Origin: Bacteroidia bacterium
GTDB taxonomy: Bacteria; Bacteroidota; Bacteroidia; B-17B0; Aurantibacillaceae
Direction of reading: 5' to 3'
Assembly (NCBI GenBank): GCA_014378485.1
Contig: JACMNO010000013.1
Coordinates: forward strand, 1 to 64,000
DNA length: 64,000 nt
Position numbers and translations under genes: made by a program. The notes beneath the pieces were generated by a model that saw only the letters and a list, made by a program, of their open reading frames with translations, ran no database searches and had not been told where the DNA came from. Below are positions 1-9,148 of the stretch, piece by piece; positions within the stretch are counted from its first letter, which is position 1; the number at the start of each line of letters is the position of its first letter.

Positions 1-377
1 TATTTAGGGTTCACTCAAAACACTGAAATAGCAATAGATTCAACTATTTTAAAGAGTTTACTTTCTTTTTTATGCAAGGCTTTTGCAGAAAATATTTGAA
101 AAGGTTTGCATCATTTAGCAGCACATTTATCATACGTTAGTTATTGTGCGGCTGTTTTTGGCGAAAGAGAGCGAACTACGATTTTTTAGGCGGCACTGCG
201 GAGACATTTTGTGCGATAAAAAATGGGAGTTGGTCTTTCGCCTTGGGTTTTTGTTTCTTTTTTGCCAAGCAAAAAGAAAGTAAAATGTAATACTGACTTA
301 TTGAGTGAACCCTAATTAGGTCAATGTTTATTTTTTTTGGTTTAATAAACGTACTAGAACTATAAATTTAATCGTTA
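1..377. repeat. Possible MITE-like or intergenic repeat element with 15-bp terminal inverted repeats
   Basis: There is no convincing gene in this stretch. The 15-mer TTAGGGTTCACTCAA at 4-18 is repeated exactly in inverted orientation at 301-315, giving a block of about 312 bp. Inside it a second inverted pair occurs: GGCGAAAGA at 160-168 and TCTTTCGCC at 234-242. The A/T-rich text around 242-285 (GGGTTTTTGTTTC, GCCAAGCAAAAAGAAAG) resembles intergenic repeats that I recall from Bacteroidota genomes; that part is memory and not a search. No transposase is present and no target duplication can be read because the left end is at the window edge. It could also be a chance pairing of a large stem. 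Confidence 0.45.
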
Positions 378-2468
378 TCAATGAACAATTATTTTTCGCG
401 TTGCAATAGTTTTATTTTCATTTACTAAAGTGATAATGTAAACCCCTGGTGCTAATTGACTAGTGTATTCAAATTTATAAGACGTCATTACTTTTTTGTC
501 AATTAACTCTCCTAATACATTTGTTATGTGAATGGTATATAAAGCCGTGGTATTATTAACTAAAACCGTAAACAAACCATTGTTAGGGTTTGGATATACA
601 TTTAAATCAGTTGTATTTACTGTTTCGATTACAGCAGTTGCAATACTATTTACCATTTGTCCGTTGGATGATGTTATTGCCGATTGTATACCTGCATTAT
701 TAAGTGAGTAAACAGATACATAGTACGTTGTACCATTTAATAATGTTAATCCTGTTTTAGTAATTGATGTGCTAAGTCCGTTATTTGTAGCTCCAACTAC
801 ACTGCTATCATTGGGTGCTGTGCCAATAAAATAATAGTACCTTTTAATTGCCGAATTGGAATCTACACATGCGGTAAAGTTTGCACTTAAACTGGTGTTA
901 GATGTTGTAACAGATATATCTACTCCTGTGCCATCATTTAAAGTTACCGGCGAACTTGGCGCTGTCCAATCTACTAATACATTTAAATCGCCCACCGCTG
1001 ATACGTTTGCCACATTATCAACGCATAATGTTTTTATTTTACAAGAATAAGAAATATTACTTGAATCCGGACTTTGATACCTTACATCTGCAGTGGCACT
1101 ACCTATCGAAACTACTGCTGATGTTGCTAAACGTGAACGGTATATTTTTAAATTATTTATGTTATAAGTACACTCTCTAGTTCTAAACGAAAACCCATTA
1201 CCTGTCATTAAAGGTGTTGTATCGGTATAAGTACCTATTAAATCATCATTCATCCAAATTGTAAATTTACCGGTTGTGCGGTCGTACATTATTTTATTAT
1301 CATACCATGTATTGGTATTAATTGTTATTCCTGTAAATACTTTTAACGGTGTGCCTATCACGTCGTTTACAATTTCGTAAATGTGTATCTCACCTGCATC
1401 GGCTTTAAACCATATTAAATAATTATTACCTCGGTTTACATTGTTTACATTATCACTCATAATGTGTATACCCGCATTACGGTTAGTGCCTGTGCCACCA
1501 ATATTTCCTTGCCAATGATAAATGTATCGGTTAGATAACGCTTGATTTAAGGTTGTATTAAAAGCAGTATTGGTATTTACATTATCTGTTTGGTTTAGTA
1601 CATTATTGCTAATACCCCAGGTGCCTGCATTAACTGTCCAATCTGTATGAATAGTATTATCAAAATTATCACATAAAAAACCATTGTTTGTATTTCCTCT
1701 CCACTCTGTTCCGTTCCAATCTAATACAGAGTACAACGATTTTTCTAAACCACTTCCACCACTATTATCAGTGTCCGTAAAATTTACTGTAAAATTTGTT
1801 GTTTTATATGTTGCAGGATTTATAACATTGGCCACACTTGTTGGTGGTGTAATATCTAAGGTGCTTGGGGGTGGTGTAATTATTCCTGTATTTACAAATT
1901 CGTGATACCATACGGTGCCATCTGGGCCAATTGCATTTTCAAAATTTGATTTACTATAGGTAATACTATGTCCTTCGGTACTATTAGTCTGACTATAACC
2001 ACCATATTGATACACCTGACTCCATTGACCCGCTGGATCATTACAAGTGTACGTAGTGCCATTATAACCAGTAATAACCATTACATGACCATAGCTTGTA
2101 AAATAGCCATGTACAATAACCGGTTTACCAGCTGCCAGTAACGCGTGTATGCCAGCAAATGTACCACTTGTATGAGGAATATCTCTAACAGTTAAACCAA
2201 AATAGGCAGCTTCTGAATCAAAAACTTGTTTTAAGCCTGAAGGGGTTTGTGCTTGTGATGTACCAAAAACACCACTTATAGCATCAGGGGTTTCGGCAGT
2301 ACCACCATAAAATTTAATAACCATTGCAATAGATGTGTTTTGGCAACTACCACCTGGATTAATACTGTTATTGTATTGATAAAAATAGGGTACACCAGGA
2401 ACCGAGCCTGTTTGCGATGTTAAACTCAGTACAAATAGTAATGTAAAAAAAGTAAACAAATTTTTCAT
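378..2468 (-). CDS. Secreted C39-like peptidase domain protein with LamG-like/Fn3-like region and T9SS type A sorting domain
   Basis: This 696-residue protein has a signal peptide (about residues 1-19). A papain-fold peptidase_C39_2-like domain follows at about 25-190, with Cys42 in GGSCQNTS, His128 in YGHVMVITGYN and Asn/Asp143-144 as the likely catalytic set. A beta-rich region (about 265-445) looks like a concanavalin/LamG fold, and an Fn3-like stretch (about 500-600) follows. The last 75 residues hold NVYPNPNNGLFTV and end ATRKIIVH, which is the T9SS type A C-terminal domain. The protein should be exported by Sec and then released or anchored at the surface by T9SS. Substrate is unknown; it could be a peptidase or a non-catalytic binding protein. 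It stands alone, 181 bp downstream of the TSUP gene stop. Confidence 0.8.
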   Translation of the reverse strand: MKNLFTFFTLLFVLSLTSQTGSVPGVPYFYQYNNSINPGGSCQNTSIAMVIKFYGGTAETPDAISGVFGTSQAQTPSGLKQVFDSEAAYFGLTVRDIPHTSGTFAGIHALLAAGKPVIVHGYFTSYGHVMVITGYNGTTYTCNDPAGQWSQVYQYGGYSQTNSTEGHSITYSKSNFENAIGPDGTVWYHEFVNTGIITPPPSTLDITPPTSVANVINPATYKTTNFTVNFTDTDNSGGSGLEKSLYSVLDWNGTEWRGNTNNGFLCDNFDNTIHTDWTVNAGTWGISNNVLNQTDNVNTNTAFNTTLNQALSNRYIYHWQGNIGGTGTNRNAGIHIMSDNVNNVNRGNNYLIWFKADAGEIHIYEIVNDVIGTPLKVFTGITINTNTWYDNKIMYDRTTGKFTIWMNDDLIGTYTDTTPLMTGNGFSFRTRECTYNINNLKIYRSRLATSAVVSIGSATADVRYQSPDSSNISYSCKIKTLCVDNVANVSAVGDLNVLVDWTAPSSPVTLNDGTGVDISVTTSNTSLSANFTACVDSNSAIKRYYYFIGTAPNDSSVVGATNNGLSTSITKTGLTLLNGTTYYVSVYSLNNAGIQSAITSSNGQMVNSIATAVIETVNTTDLNVYPNPNNGLFTVLVNNTTALYTIHITNVLGELIDKKVMTSYKFEYTSQLAPGVYIITLVNENKTIATRKIIVH

Positions 2469-2649
2469 ACTAATTATTTTTTAATTGGTTAATGTAAAAG
2501 TAAAAAAGCAATTTTATAGTTTTGAGGGGGAATACCCCTTAAATTGATTTAGAAAAAAAAATTTGCAAAAACAACACGGCTTTTAAGTTCACTTTTATTT
2601 CTTTTTCCTCATTACAATATTCCTAGGGGCAATTTAAAGTGTCACAATT

Positions 2650-3465
2650 TTACGATCCTAGTTTAAAAAAATAAACGCTCAATACATCGTAACCATATTT
2701 CAGAATCATCACCGATACAATGACCAGGAAAAATACCCGCACAAAACCATTTCCTTTTTTAAGCGCTAAATGACTTCCAATAAAACTGCCGATGATATTA
2801 AATACAGCCAACAAAATAGCAAGGTGTAAAATGTAATTTCCCTGCTTGATGAATACTGTGAGCGCAGAAATATTGGTAATACAATTCACTATTTTAGCAT
2901 AGGCAGATGCTTTCACAAATTCAAATCCTAAAACAACTACGAATCCTAAAACAAAAAAACTACCTGTTCCGGGACCAAAAAAGCCGTCATAAAATCCAAC
3001 AACAATGCCTATACATGATCCATAAAGCATTTGTTTTTTTAGCGGAAGCTCTTTGCTTTGTTCTGCCCCTAACTTCTTTTTAAAGAAAGTATACAATGCT
3101 ATAATGATGAGAATCACTAATACAACAGGTTTCAGAATATTGGAATCAATTTGATTTACAATCTGAGCCCCAAGAAAAGACGAAACAAAACAGCTAATAG
3201 AAATGATTAATAGTAATTTATAATTAAATGTTATTTTTCGAGCGTACTGAAAAGCTGAAATAGATGTACCGGCCAATGCGGCAATTTTATTAGTACCAAA
3301 TAAAACCGGCAATGGCATTTTAGGAAAAGTGATCAGTAAAAAGGGAGTTTGAATAAGTCCGCCGCCGCCTACAACGGCATCTATAAATCCTGCAGTGAGC
3401 GCAGAAAGAGACAACAGAATAATTGTTAGGGTTCCGTAACTATTTAGTAATTCTAAAAATGACAT
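2650..3465 (-). CDS. TSUP (TauE/SafE) family membrane permease
   Basis: A 271-residue polytopic membrane protein of the TSUP/DUF81 family, which move anions such as sulfite, sulfonates or thiosulfur compounds. The two internally repeated signature stretches are visible: GFIDAVVGGGGLIQTP near residue 27 and GFYDGFFGPGTGSFF near residue 160. That arrangement is the inverted double repeat typical of the family. About eight hydrophobic segments can be counted. It lies 76 bp downstream of the foldase gene, beyond a strong hairpin, so it may be only partly cotranscribed with it. The transported substrate cannot be inferred from sequence. Confidence 0.85.
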   Translation of the reverse strand: MSFLELLNSYGTLTIILLSLSALTAGFIDAVVGGGGLIQTPFLLITFPKMPLPVLFGTNKIAALAGTSISAFQYARKITFNYKLLLIISISCFVSSFLGAQIVNQIDSNILKPVVLVILIIIALYTFFKKKLGAEQSKELPLKKQMLYGSCIGIVVGFYDGFFGPGTGSFFVLGFVVVLGFEFVKASAYAKIVNCITNISALTVFIKQGNYILHLAILLAVFNIIGSFIGSHLALKKGNGFVRVFFLVIVSVMILKYGYDVLSVYFFKLGS

Positions 3466-3497
3466 TTATCTGAAAAACAAAATAATGTATAAAATAA

Positions 3498-3523
3498 AAA
3501 GCCTTTCATTTCTGAAAGGCTTT
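3498..3523 (-). terminator. Rho-independent terminator after the PpiD-like gene
   Basis: AAAGCCTTTCA at 3498-3508 pairs with TGAAAGGCTTT at 3513-3523 (11 bp stem, 4 nt loop). On the minus strand the stem is followed by a T-rich tail, which fits termination of the upstream foldase gene ahead of the TSUP gene. Confidence 0.75.
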
Positions 3524-3541
3524 AAAAAATTTGTTTATGAT

Positions 3542-5707
3542 TTAAAAATCAAATTTACCTCTGTGGTCTTCTATACCTGATTTTTCTTTTAAGGCGTCAA
3601 ATAATTCATAATCCACACGGCCTGCATTCATTCTTTCAATTTCCAGTTGCTTGCCTTTAAAATCTTTTGGAAGAACTGCTTCTGTAACTGAAGCAACGCT
3701 TACAATAAAAACACCGTTATCACCTTTGATTGCTTTACTGGTAGTTCCGGTTTTCATTGATGTGGCAGTTCCTATCAATGCATCTTCTCTTCCAATGGAT
3801 GCAACGTTATATGCACCGAATGATAAATTATCTGCTTTTTCAGCAGTTAAACCCATTTTAGAAGCAATGTCATCAATTGATTTAGAAGTACCTGTTTTCG
3901 TATTAAATTCTGCGGCAAACTGCTCTGCTTTTTTATCACGTATAGCTTTAGCAGTCACAACATCTTTCACATCTTCCAAAGGAGCAATTCCTTTTTCTTT
4001 AATGCTCACTAATTGTACTACAACAAATCTGTCTTTAAATTCAAATACCGGGGATACATCTCCTTTTTTTGCTTTGTATACCCAACGTATCAGCTCTTTT
4101 GGTGATTGTAAGCCAGGTAAAGCTTGCTCACCTTCTTTTCCTTCCTTAATGTCATCTGAAATACGCTTGTTTAATTTTTCAGTTTCTACACTTTTATTAA
4201 AGGCGTCAGCAGTTGTGTTTTTACCAGCAAAATCACTGGCGGTTTTATAGTACTCCTGAGTTGTTTCTCCGCTCGGTGCAATCAGTTTGGTAATCTGTGC
4301 AACGGTATAAGAGTTGTGGCGTGTTTTAGAAACATTTAATACTTCAATGATATGGAAACCGAACTGAGTTGGTACAATAGTAATATTTCCAACAGTTCCC
4401 TGTAAACCTGCATTTTTAAATGGATCCACGAATCCTTTATTTTCATCAAACCAGCCATAATCACCACCTTTATCAATAGAACCCATATCATCAGACATTG
4501 TTTTTACTAAAGTGTCAAATTTAACCTGTTTAGTTTTTAGTAAAACCAGTAAGCTGTCTGCAATACGTTTTGCAACTTCAGGTGTACGTTGTGATTGTGT
4601 TCTTTGGCTTTGTAAACCTATTAAGATGTGACGAACTTTTGCAGAATCCGCAATGGATTTAATGTCTGATAATTTGTAGACCTTTAAAAATGTTCCTTCA
4701 GTATATGGACCAAAAACTGTTCCTTTTGGAGAAGTAAATACAGTTGAGTCAGAAATGATCATGTTCTTTTTGCTGTAATTGGAAATGCTCACCTGTCCGC
4801 CTTCACTTTCCTGTGCAATGTAAGCAGAATCTTCAAGTGCTGTTTTTGTTTTAAATTCATCTGATGCACGCTGCGCGTCTTTTAATAACATTTCATAATC
4901 TGCTTTTGATGGTAAAACATCGTAAGCAATATATTCTATTTTACGGCTTGCTTCAGTTACTTTATAATCATTCTGGTGTTTGTTATAGTAAGCAGTAATA
5001 TCTTCATCAGTTACTTTAACTGTTGAATCAGAAACAGAGGTATAACGCTTCATTACAAAAGAAGCATTCACTTGTTTGTTCTGTGCATTGAACTGATCCT
5101 TTGCTTCTGCGGTAGTTACGTATAATCCTTTTTTGATCAGGTTATTATATTTTTCTGCGGCACGTACTTCAAGAATAGATTTTTCCAATTGCTTCCAAAA
5201 TTTTTCTTGCTCAGCGTTCATTTGGCCAACCCATTGATTTAGTTTCATTAAGTCAAGTGTTCCATCGGCTTTCGCAAAACCTTCGTAAACTTGTCCGGTT
5301 TTCTGATCAGTTAATTGTTGAACAACATATTGATGAGGATGAACTAACATCAAATCGTATAGTTCGTCTTCAGATACAGTGATACCTAATTTTTTGTATT
5401 GAACCTTGATCACTTTATCATTAATCAACTGGCTCCATACAGATTCAATGATCTGTTCTTTGGTTTTGTCATCAACGGTCGCGTTCGGGTTCGATTTCTG
5501 AATTTGAGCAATCTGCTCATTGACTTTAGCACTGAAAGCAGTATAATCAACTTTATCGCCGGCGATAACACCAACTTCCAAATCCTGGTTAGAGAACAAT
5601 GCTCCACCTGAGCCCAGTAAACTTTCTAAAATAAAGATTACAAGTGCTAAACCAACGATTCCAACTAAAAGACTTGTCTTACTACGGATTTTTTCTAAAA
5701 CGCTCAT
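3542..5707 (-). CDS. ppiD: PpiD/SurA-type peptidylprolyl isomerase, membrane anchored
   Basis: This 721-residue protein begins with a short cytoplasmic tail and one transmembrane anchor (about 12-33). A SurA-N-like chaperone region follows (about 45-200). A parvulin (PpiC-type) rotamase domain lies at about 355-458, with AKVRHILIGL at its start, the GDYGWFDENKGFVDPF stretch and FGFHIIEVL at its end. A second, degenerate rotamase-like region may lie further on. It would assist folding of outer-membrane and secreted proteins in the periplasm. PpiD itself is about 620 residues in enterics; the longer form is usual in Bacteroidota. A TAnnTTTG promoter element (TATCTTTG, 5730-5737) sits 23 nt before the start. 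Confidence 0.85.
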   Translation of the reverse strand: MSVLEKIRSKTSLLVGIVGLALVIFILESLLGSGGALFSNQDLEVGVIAGDKVDYTAFSAKVNEQIAQIQKSNPNATVDDKTKEQIIESVWSQLINDKVIKVQYKKLGITVSEDELYDLMLVHPHQYVVQQLTDQKTGQVYEGFAKADGTLDLMKLNQWVGQMNAEQEKFWKQLEKSILEVRAAEKYNNLIKKGLYVTTAEAKDQFNAQNKQVNASFVMKRYTSVSDSTVKVTDEDITAYYNKHQNDYKVTEASRKIEYIAYDVLPSKADYEMLLKDAQRASDEFKTKTALEDSAYIAQESEGGQVSISNYSKKNMIISDSTVFTSPKGTVFGPYTEGTFLKVYKLSDIKSIADSAKVRHILIGLQSQRTQSQRTPEVAKRIADSLLVLLKTKQVKFDTLVKTMSDDMGSIDKGGDYGWFDENKGFVDPFKNAGLQGTVGNITIVPTQFGFHIIEVLNVSKTRHNSYTVAQITKLIAPSGETTQEYYKTASDFAGKNTTADAFNKSVETEKLNKRISDDIKEGKEGEQALPGLQSPKELIRWVYKAKKGDVSPVFEFKDRFVVVQLVSIKEKGIAPLEDVKDVVTAKAIRDKKAEQFAAEFNTKTGTSKSIDDIASKMGLTAEKADNLSFGAYNVASIGREDALIGTATSMKTGTTSKAIKGDNGVFIVSVASVTEAVLPKDFKGKQLEIERMNAGRVDYELFDALKEKSGIEDHRGKFDF

Positions 5708-5729
5708 ATGTGTTATAAATTAAGGAATG

Positions 5730-5737
5730 CAAAGATA
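5730..5737 (-). promoter_or_regulatory. Bacteroidota -7 element TATCTTTG for ppiD
   Basis: On the minus strand TATCTTTG matches the Bacteroidota -7 consensus TAnnTTTG. It places a start site about 17 nt upstream of the ATG at 5707. No good TTTG -33 box is present at the usual 19-21 nt spacing, so this is moderate evidence. Confidence 0.5.
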
Positions 5738-6069
5738 AAATTATTGCTGAAAAACGAAAAATTAATCGCAAATAATTTTAGGGGCCAAATTCTTTGCCTG
5801 GAACAATGATTTTGGGTATTGCCACGCCTTTCCCATAAAATACCTTTCATCGTAGAGCCGAGGGCGAAGGTGTTTCCCTCTAATTATTCGTTTTTTTGAG
5901 CATTTCAGTAATATTTGACTAGGTTAGGATAGAGATTTGCCCATTTTTTAGAAGAATGCGAGAAAAAGTCCTTTAATTTAGAATCACCTGATTCAACAAA
6001 TATTATCTCATTAAGTGAGCGAATAAAAAAGTGATTTGTTAACTATAGGAGAAAACACAAATTTTCTTT
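5738..6069. other. Intergenic gap without an intact gene
   Basis: No intact gene is visible in this interval between the small membrane protein and ppiD. The minus strand at about 5775-5850 gives a short open stretch reading FYGKGVAIPKIIVPGKEFGP before a stop, preceded by an in-frame stop. It may be a worn gene end or a dispersed repeat. The rest is A/T-rich and unstructured. Elsewhere in Bacteroidota I recall a CNNM/CBS hemolysin-like gene at this point between lptC and ppiD, so a deletion is possible; that is an inference from memory. Confidence 0.4.
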
Positions 6070-6279
6070 TTACTTTCTAGGTTCATTGTTTGCGAGCCTG
6101 TCCTGGTTTTTACGTTGGTATCTTCGAAGCAGATACATGATGGAGGCAATGATGAATACAAATAAAAAGTATAATGCACTGTCAGTATCTTTTGTGATTA
6201 AAAAGTAAACGGTTATGCCAGCGCAGACTAGTGCTGTGATCAGCCATACCATTTCTAATATTTTAAAAAAAAGTCTCAT
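6070..6279 (-). CDS. Small conserved-type membrane protein, two TM helices
   Basis: A 69-residue protein with two hydrophobic helices (about 9-27 and 34-51), a short loop TKDTDS between them, and a highly basic C-terminal tail (RRYQRKNQDRLANNEPRK). It starts 5 bp after the lptC stop, so it is the last member of the coaX operon. I do not recognise a function. The topology (two TMs, positive tail in the cytoplasm) suggests a membrane partner rather than an enzyme. The tight spacing after lptC and the normal A/T-rich codon use support a real gene. Confidence 0.6.
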   Translation of the reverse strand: MRLFFKILEMVWLITALVCAGITVYFLITKDTDSALYFLFVFIIASIMYLLRRYQRKNQDRLANNEPRK

Positions 6280-6284
6280 GTTTA

Positions 6285-6851
6285 CTATTGATTATTATCG
6301 TCAACTCTGATTGAGCCTGTGATTTCTTTTATTTCATATTGAGTAAAATCCTGATTGGACTCTAGTCCTTTTCCCATAATAATATTTTTCGCCGTCGTAA
6401 TTTTCACAAAGGCATCAGAAATAATCTTCTTTTTTTTCTCATCCCAAACCAAATGTTCAGTGTTCAGTTTTTCGCCATTTACATTAACTACTTCTACGTT
6501 ATAGCGCACTTCCATACGTTTGCTGGTCTCGTATTTTACGCCGTAGTCTGCTTTTAGTGTTGTTGCTTCCTTACCGTTATCATCATAAAAAACAACAAAG
6601 AGGCCTTTAGGCATAATAGTAACAGGCTCTTTCACACCTTTTTCGTATTTCTGCATTTGAGGCGTCTGTAATTTAATTTTTAAAACAGTTGAATCAGAAT
6701 AAAGCATTGTAACACCTTTTCCTGTCAAATCAGGCATAACTGTTTTTTTTCCAAGAGCCATAATTTCATTTCGATCAGTTTCGCATGAACTGATGGCAAA
6801 AACAGATACCATTAAAAGAAACAGGTAACTTCTATTTTTTAATGACAGCAT
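6285..6851 (-). CDS. lptC: LPS export periplasmic protein LptC
   Basis: This 188-residue protein has an N-terminal hydrophobic segment ending AISSC, so it looks like a lipoprotein with Cys23 modified. The body matches the LptC beta-jellyroll pattern: pairs of strands with a conserved G-K-G-L core in MGKGLESNQDFTQYEI, and LNTEHLVWDEKKKKI preceding it. LptC joins the inner-membrane LptBFG extractor to LptA and passes lipopolysaccharide across the periplasm. It lies between the outer-membrane protein gene (9 bp gap) and a small membrane protein (5 bp gap), a gene order common in Bacteroidota. The lipoprotein form replaces the TM anchor of enteric LptC. Confidence 0.85.
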   Translation of the reverse strand: MLSLKNRSYLFLLMVSVFAISSCETDRNEIMALGKKTVMPDLTGKGVTMLYSDSTVLKIKLQTPQMQKYEKGVKEPVTIMPKGLFVVFYDDNGKEATTLKADYGVKYETSKRMEVRYNVEVVNVNGEKLNTEHLVWDEKKKKIISDAFVKITTAKNIIMGKGLESNQDFTQYEIKEITGSIRVDDNNQ

Positions 6852-6860
6852 GATGAATGA

Positions 6861-8324
6861 TTAATCGTAAACGTATTTAATAAACCAACGTTTATTAAAT
6901 GTGAAGCCCAGTACGAGGCGAACATATTCCTCTTGTAACAAATTATTGGCCATGGTTCCCATTTTTCCATATTGTGCAGAAATGTTAATCACCGCTATAT
7001 CATCGAAGCGTCCTATTCCAACAGGTAAACCTAAGCCGGCAGAAACAAAATAGTTACTGATAGCCGTATTTTTCAGGTCAAGGTAACCATCAGAATATGA
7101 CACTCCCAGGCGGTACTGAACACGTCTAATATAATTGGCCGAACCATAAGCCAGTTTATTGGGAACAAAATTTAATCCTGCAGAAACCCTATAACTATTT
7201 TTAAAATCTGTGCTTGGGGTATTGAAATATTTAAACCCTTTCCAGTTAATAGTTGCAGCATCCATTAGCACTGTCAGTTTCTCCCCTTTTTTAAAGGATA
7301 AACCAACACCCATTTCTAATGGTAATGTTATGGTTCCCGGAATGTCCTGTGATTTGAGCACTGTATCTTTTGACCTTTCAATTCCAAAACCATCCAATGA
7401 GTAATTGTATATAATATTACTTTGTTTAGCTTTAACAGCTGTTGCGGAATTAACGAAAGCACCAATTCCGATTTTTATTTTTTGTTTTAATAACCGACGA
7501 TGTCCTCCGCTTTTAATGGAATCTATCGTAAAATGTGTTTGTAGGCCTCCATTAAATGTAAAATCATTTATTTGGACTGAACGTTGTCTTTTAGAATTAA
7601 AATAAGTGATACTTCCAGGATAAATAACATCTGTTACCTGGTTTATTGTGCCAAATAAATAATTTCCGGTTGCACCAACTGATAATTCAGATAATAATTC
7701 TTTAATGAATTTCTTATTTTTGTATTTTTTAACCTGATGGTATTTAGTAAGTGTATCTGCTAAGTCCGAGTTCTGGAATTTAGATAATTGTTTTCTGAAA
7801 GGTTTTACACCGGCTCCGATAAAGGCTTTGTTAATGCCACCATCTCCTTGAAATACGTAGGTCATTTTTCCTATGTTGGCAGTTTCCTGACTGGAAGTAA
7901 TTTTATAACCAACGGTGCTATATGGCATGATTCCAAAAGCTGCGCCACCAAATCGCTTCAAAGGAAACCCTACAGAACCATACGAAAAATTGGTATTTTT
8001 CTTTTTTATGGATGTGGTTTCGCTACTTATTTTTGTAAACTGAGACTGACCGCCTAATTCAAAAGTAGTTAGCCTGAGACCTGATAAACCGGCAGGGTTT
8101 GCTGAATTAATAAAAAAAGGCGCTATGGTATCCTGATGATAAGCAATAAATGAACCGCCCATTGCTGAAGGAGTTGCAAATGTTTGAAGATTTATTTCTC
8201 CTATGCCATAACGAGAGTAGGGGCTCGATGTTAAAATCTGAGCAAATGCAAAATTTCCCACGCATAAAAACACGATGGAGAAAAACAATGACTTAAAAAA
8301 TGAGATAACTTTATTTGTGTGCAA
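6861..8324 (-). CDS. Outer-membrane beta-barrel protein of the coaX-lptC operon
   Basis: This 487-residue protein has a signal peptide (about residues 1-28, ending AFA). It is followed by ILTSSPYSRYGIGEI and SAMGGSFIAYHQ, then alternating amphipathic strands that end with an aromatic-rich strand KRWFIKYVYD. That is the layout of an outer-membrane barrel related to the FadL/PorV-like group. It overlaps coaX by 14 bp, so the two are translationally coupled, and it precedes lptC by 9 bp. The linkage with lptC hints at a role in envelope biogenesis, but no specific function can be given. It could instead be a small-hydrophobe channel. Confidence 0.7.
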   Translation of the reverse strand: MHTNKVISFFKSLFFSIVFLCVGNFAFAQILTSSPYSRYGIGEINLQTFATPSAMGGSFIAYHQDTIAPFFINSANPAGLSGLRLTTFELGGQSQFTKISSETTSIKKKNTNFSYGSVGFPLKRFGGAAFGIMPYSTVGYKITSSQETANIGKMTYVFQGDGGINKAFIGAGVKPFRKQLSKFQNSDLADTLTKYHQVKKYKNKKFIKELLSELSVGATGNYLFGTINQVTDVIYPGSITYFNSKRQRSVQINDFTFNGGLQTHFTIDSIKSGGHRRLLKQKIKIGIGAFVNSATAVKAKQSNIIYNYSLDGFGIERSKDTVLKSQDIPGTITLPLEMGVGLSFKKGEKLTVLMDAATINWKGFKYFNTPSTDFKNSYRVSAGLNFVPNKLAYGSANYIRRVQYRLGVSYSDGYLDLKNTAISNYFVSAGLGLPVGIGRFDDIAVINISAQYGKMGTMANNLLQEEYVRLVLGFTFNKRWFIKYVYD

Positions 8325-9039
8325 GATTATAATTTAAAATATCGTTAAGGCCTTTTAATACCAAATTTTGGTGGGCAAATATGCTATTTTTTAACCGTTT
8401 TGCCAAGTAATCAGAATCACCACCTGTTAAAAGAACTAAAATTTGGGGATATTGTAATTTATAAAGATCAATGATGCCATCAATTTCTGCCAGGCTACCA
8501 TTTAAAACACCCGACATTATTGAGTTCTCAGTATTTGTGCCAATCAAATCAACAAAAGTATCTGATGGTTTAATCAGTGGCAATTTACTGGTGAATTGCT
8601 GTAAGGCTTTAAACCTCATGTGGATGCCGGGAGAAATACCGCCACCCAAATATTCATTCTTTGAATTTGTGAAATTGTATTTAATGCAGGTTCCGGCATC
8701 AATCACTAAAACATCTTTATTGCGGTATAAATATAGAGCGCCAACTGATGCTGATAGCCGGTCTGAACCAAGCGTATTGGCAGATTGATATAGGTTTGTG
8801 AGTGGTAACCTAATAGATGAATTGAAAATCAGTGCAGGAACGAGGTCATCGAGTGATTTATAAAAATCTTCCAATCCTTCTACAACGCTTCCAATGATGG
8901 CATTGCTGGCCTTGTAAATAAACGCTGTATCTGCCAAAACTTCAATGGGAGTGTTATAAGTTTTATAATCAAACAGGACATCCTCTTTAAAAAGGGCCGC
9001 TTTAATGCGCGTATTTCCTATGTCTATGACTAAATTCAA
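8311..9039 (-). CDS. coaX: Type III pantothenate kinase
   Basis: CoaX phosphorylates pantothenate with ATP, the first step of coenzyme A synthesis. The 242-residue protein has the ASKHA-fold signatures: the phosphate-1 loop DIGNTRIK at 6-13, GSDR at 91-94, the phosphate-2 segment DAGTCIKYN at 114-122 with the following GGGISPGIHMR, and TGGDSDYL near the C-terminus (adenosine segment). Length matches the family (about 240-260). It is the first gene of a minus-strand operon and overlaps the next gene by 14 bp. No other pantothenate or CoA gene is in the window. Confidence 0.95.
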   Translation of the reverse strand: MNLVIDIGNTRIKAALFKEDVLFDYKTYNTPIEVLADTAFIYKASNAIIGSVVEGLEDFYKSLDDLVPALIFNSSIRLPLTNLYQSANTLGSDRLSASVGALYLYRNKDVLVIDAGTCIKYNFTNSKNEYLGGGISPGIHMRFKALQQFTSKLPLIKPSDTFVDLIGTNTENSIMSGVLNGSLAEIDGIIDLYKLQYPQILVLLTGGDSDYLAKRLKNSIFAHQNLVLKGLNDILNYNLAHK

Positions 9040-9103
9040 TGTTCATAAAAGTAAGTAAATAGTTTTATCCGCTTCCTTTCGGTTAATATTTTTTAATATT
9101 TGT

Positions 9104-9133
9104 TTTGGATTATAAATAATTCTCTTAAATTTG
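9104..9133 (+). promoter_or_regulatory. Promoter of tRNA-Phe, Bacteroidota type
   Basis: TTTG at 9104-9107 and TAAATTTG at 9126-9133 are separated by 18 nt. They match the TTTG / TAnnTTTG promoter of Bacteroidota and place initiation about 10 nt before the mature tRNA end at 9149. Confidence 0.75.
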
Positions 9134-9148
9134 CAGCCCGAATATGTT

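Noticed and set aside
3651..4250. 199-codon open frame on the plus strand
   Set aside because: It is fully inside ppiD on the opposite strand, has no recognisable domain, and its content follows from the coding bias of ppiD.
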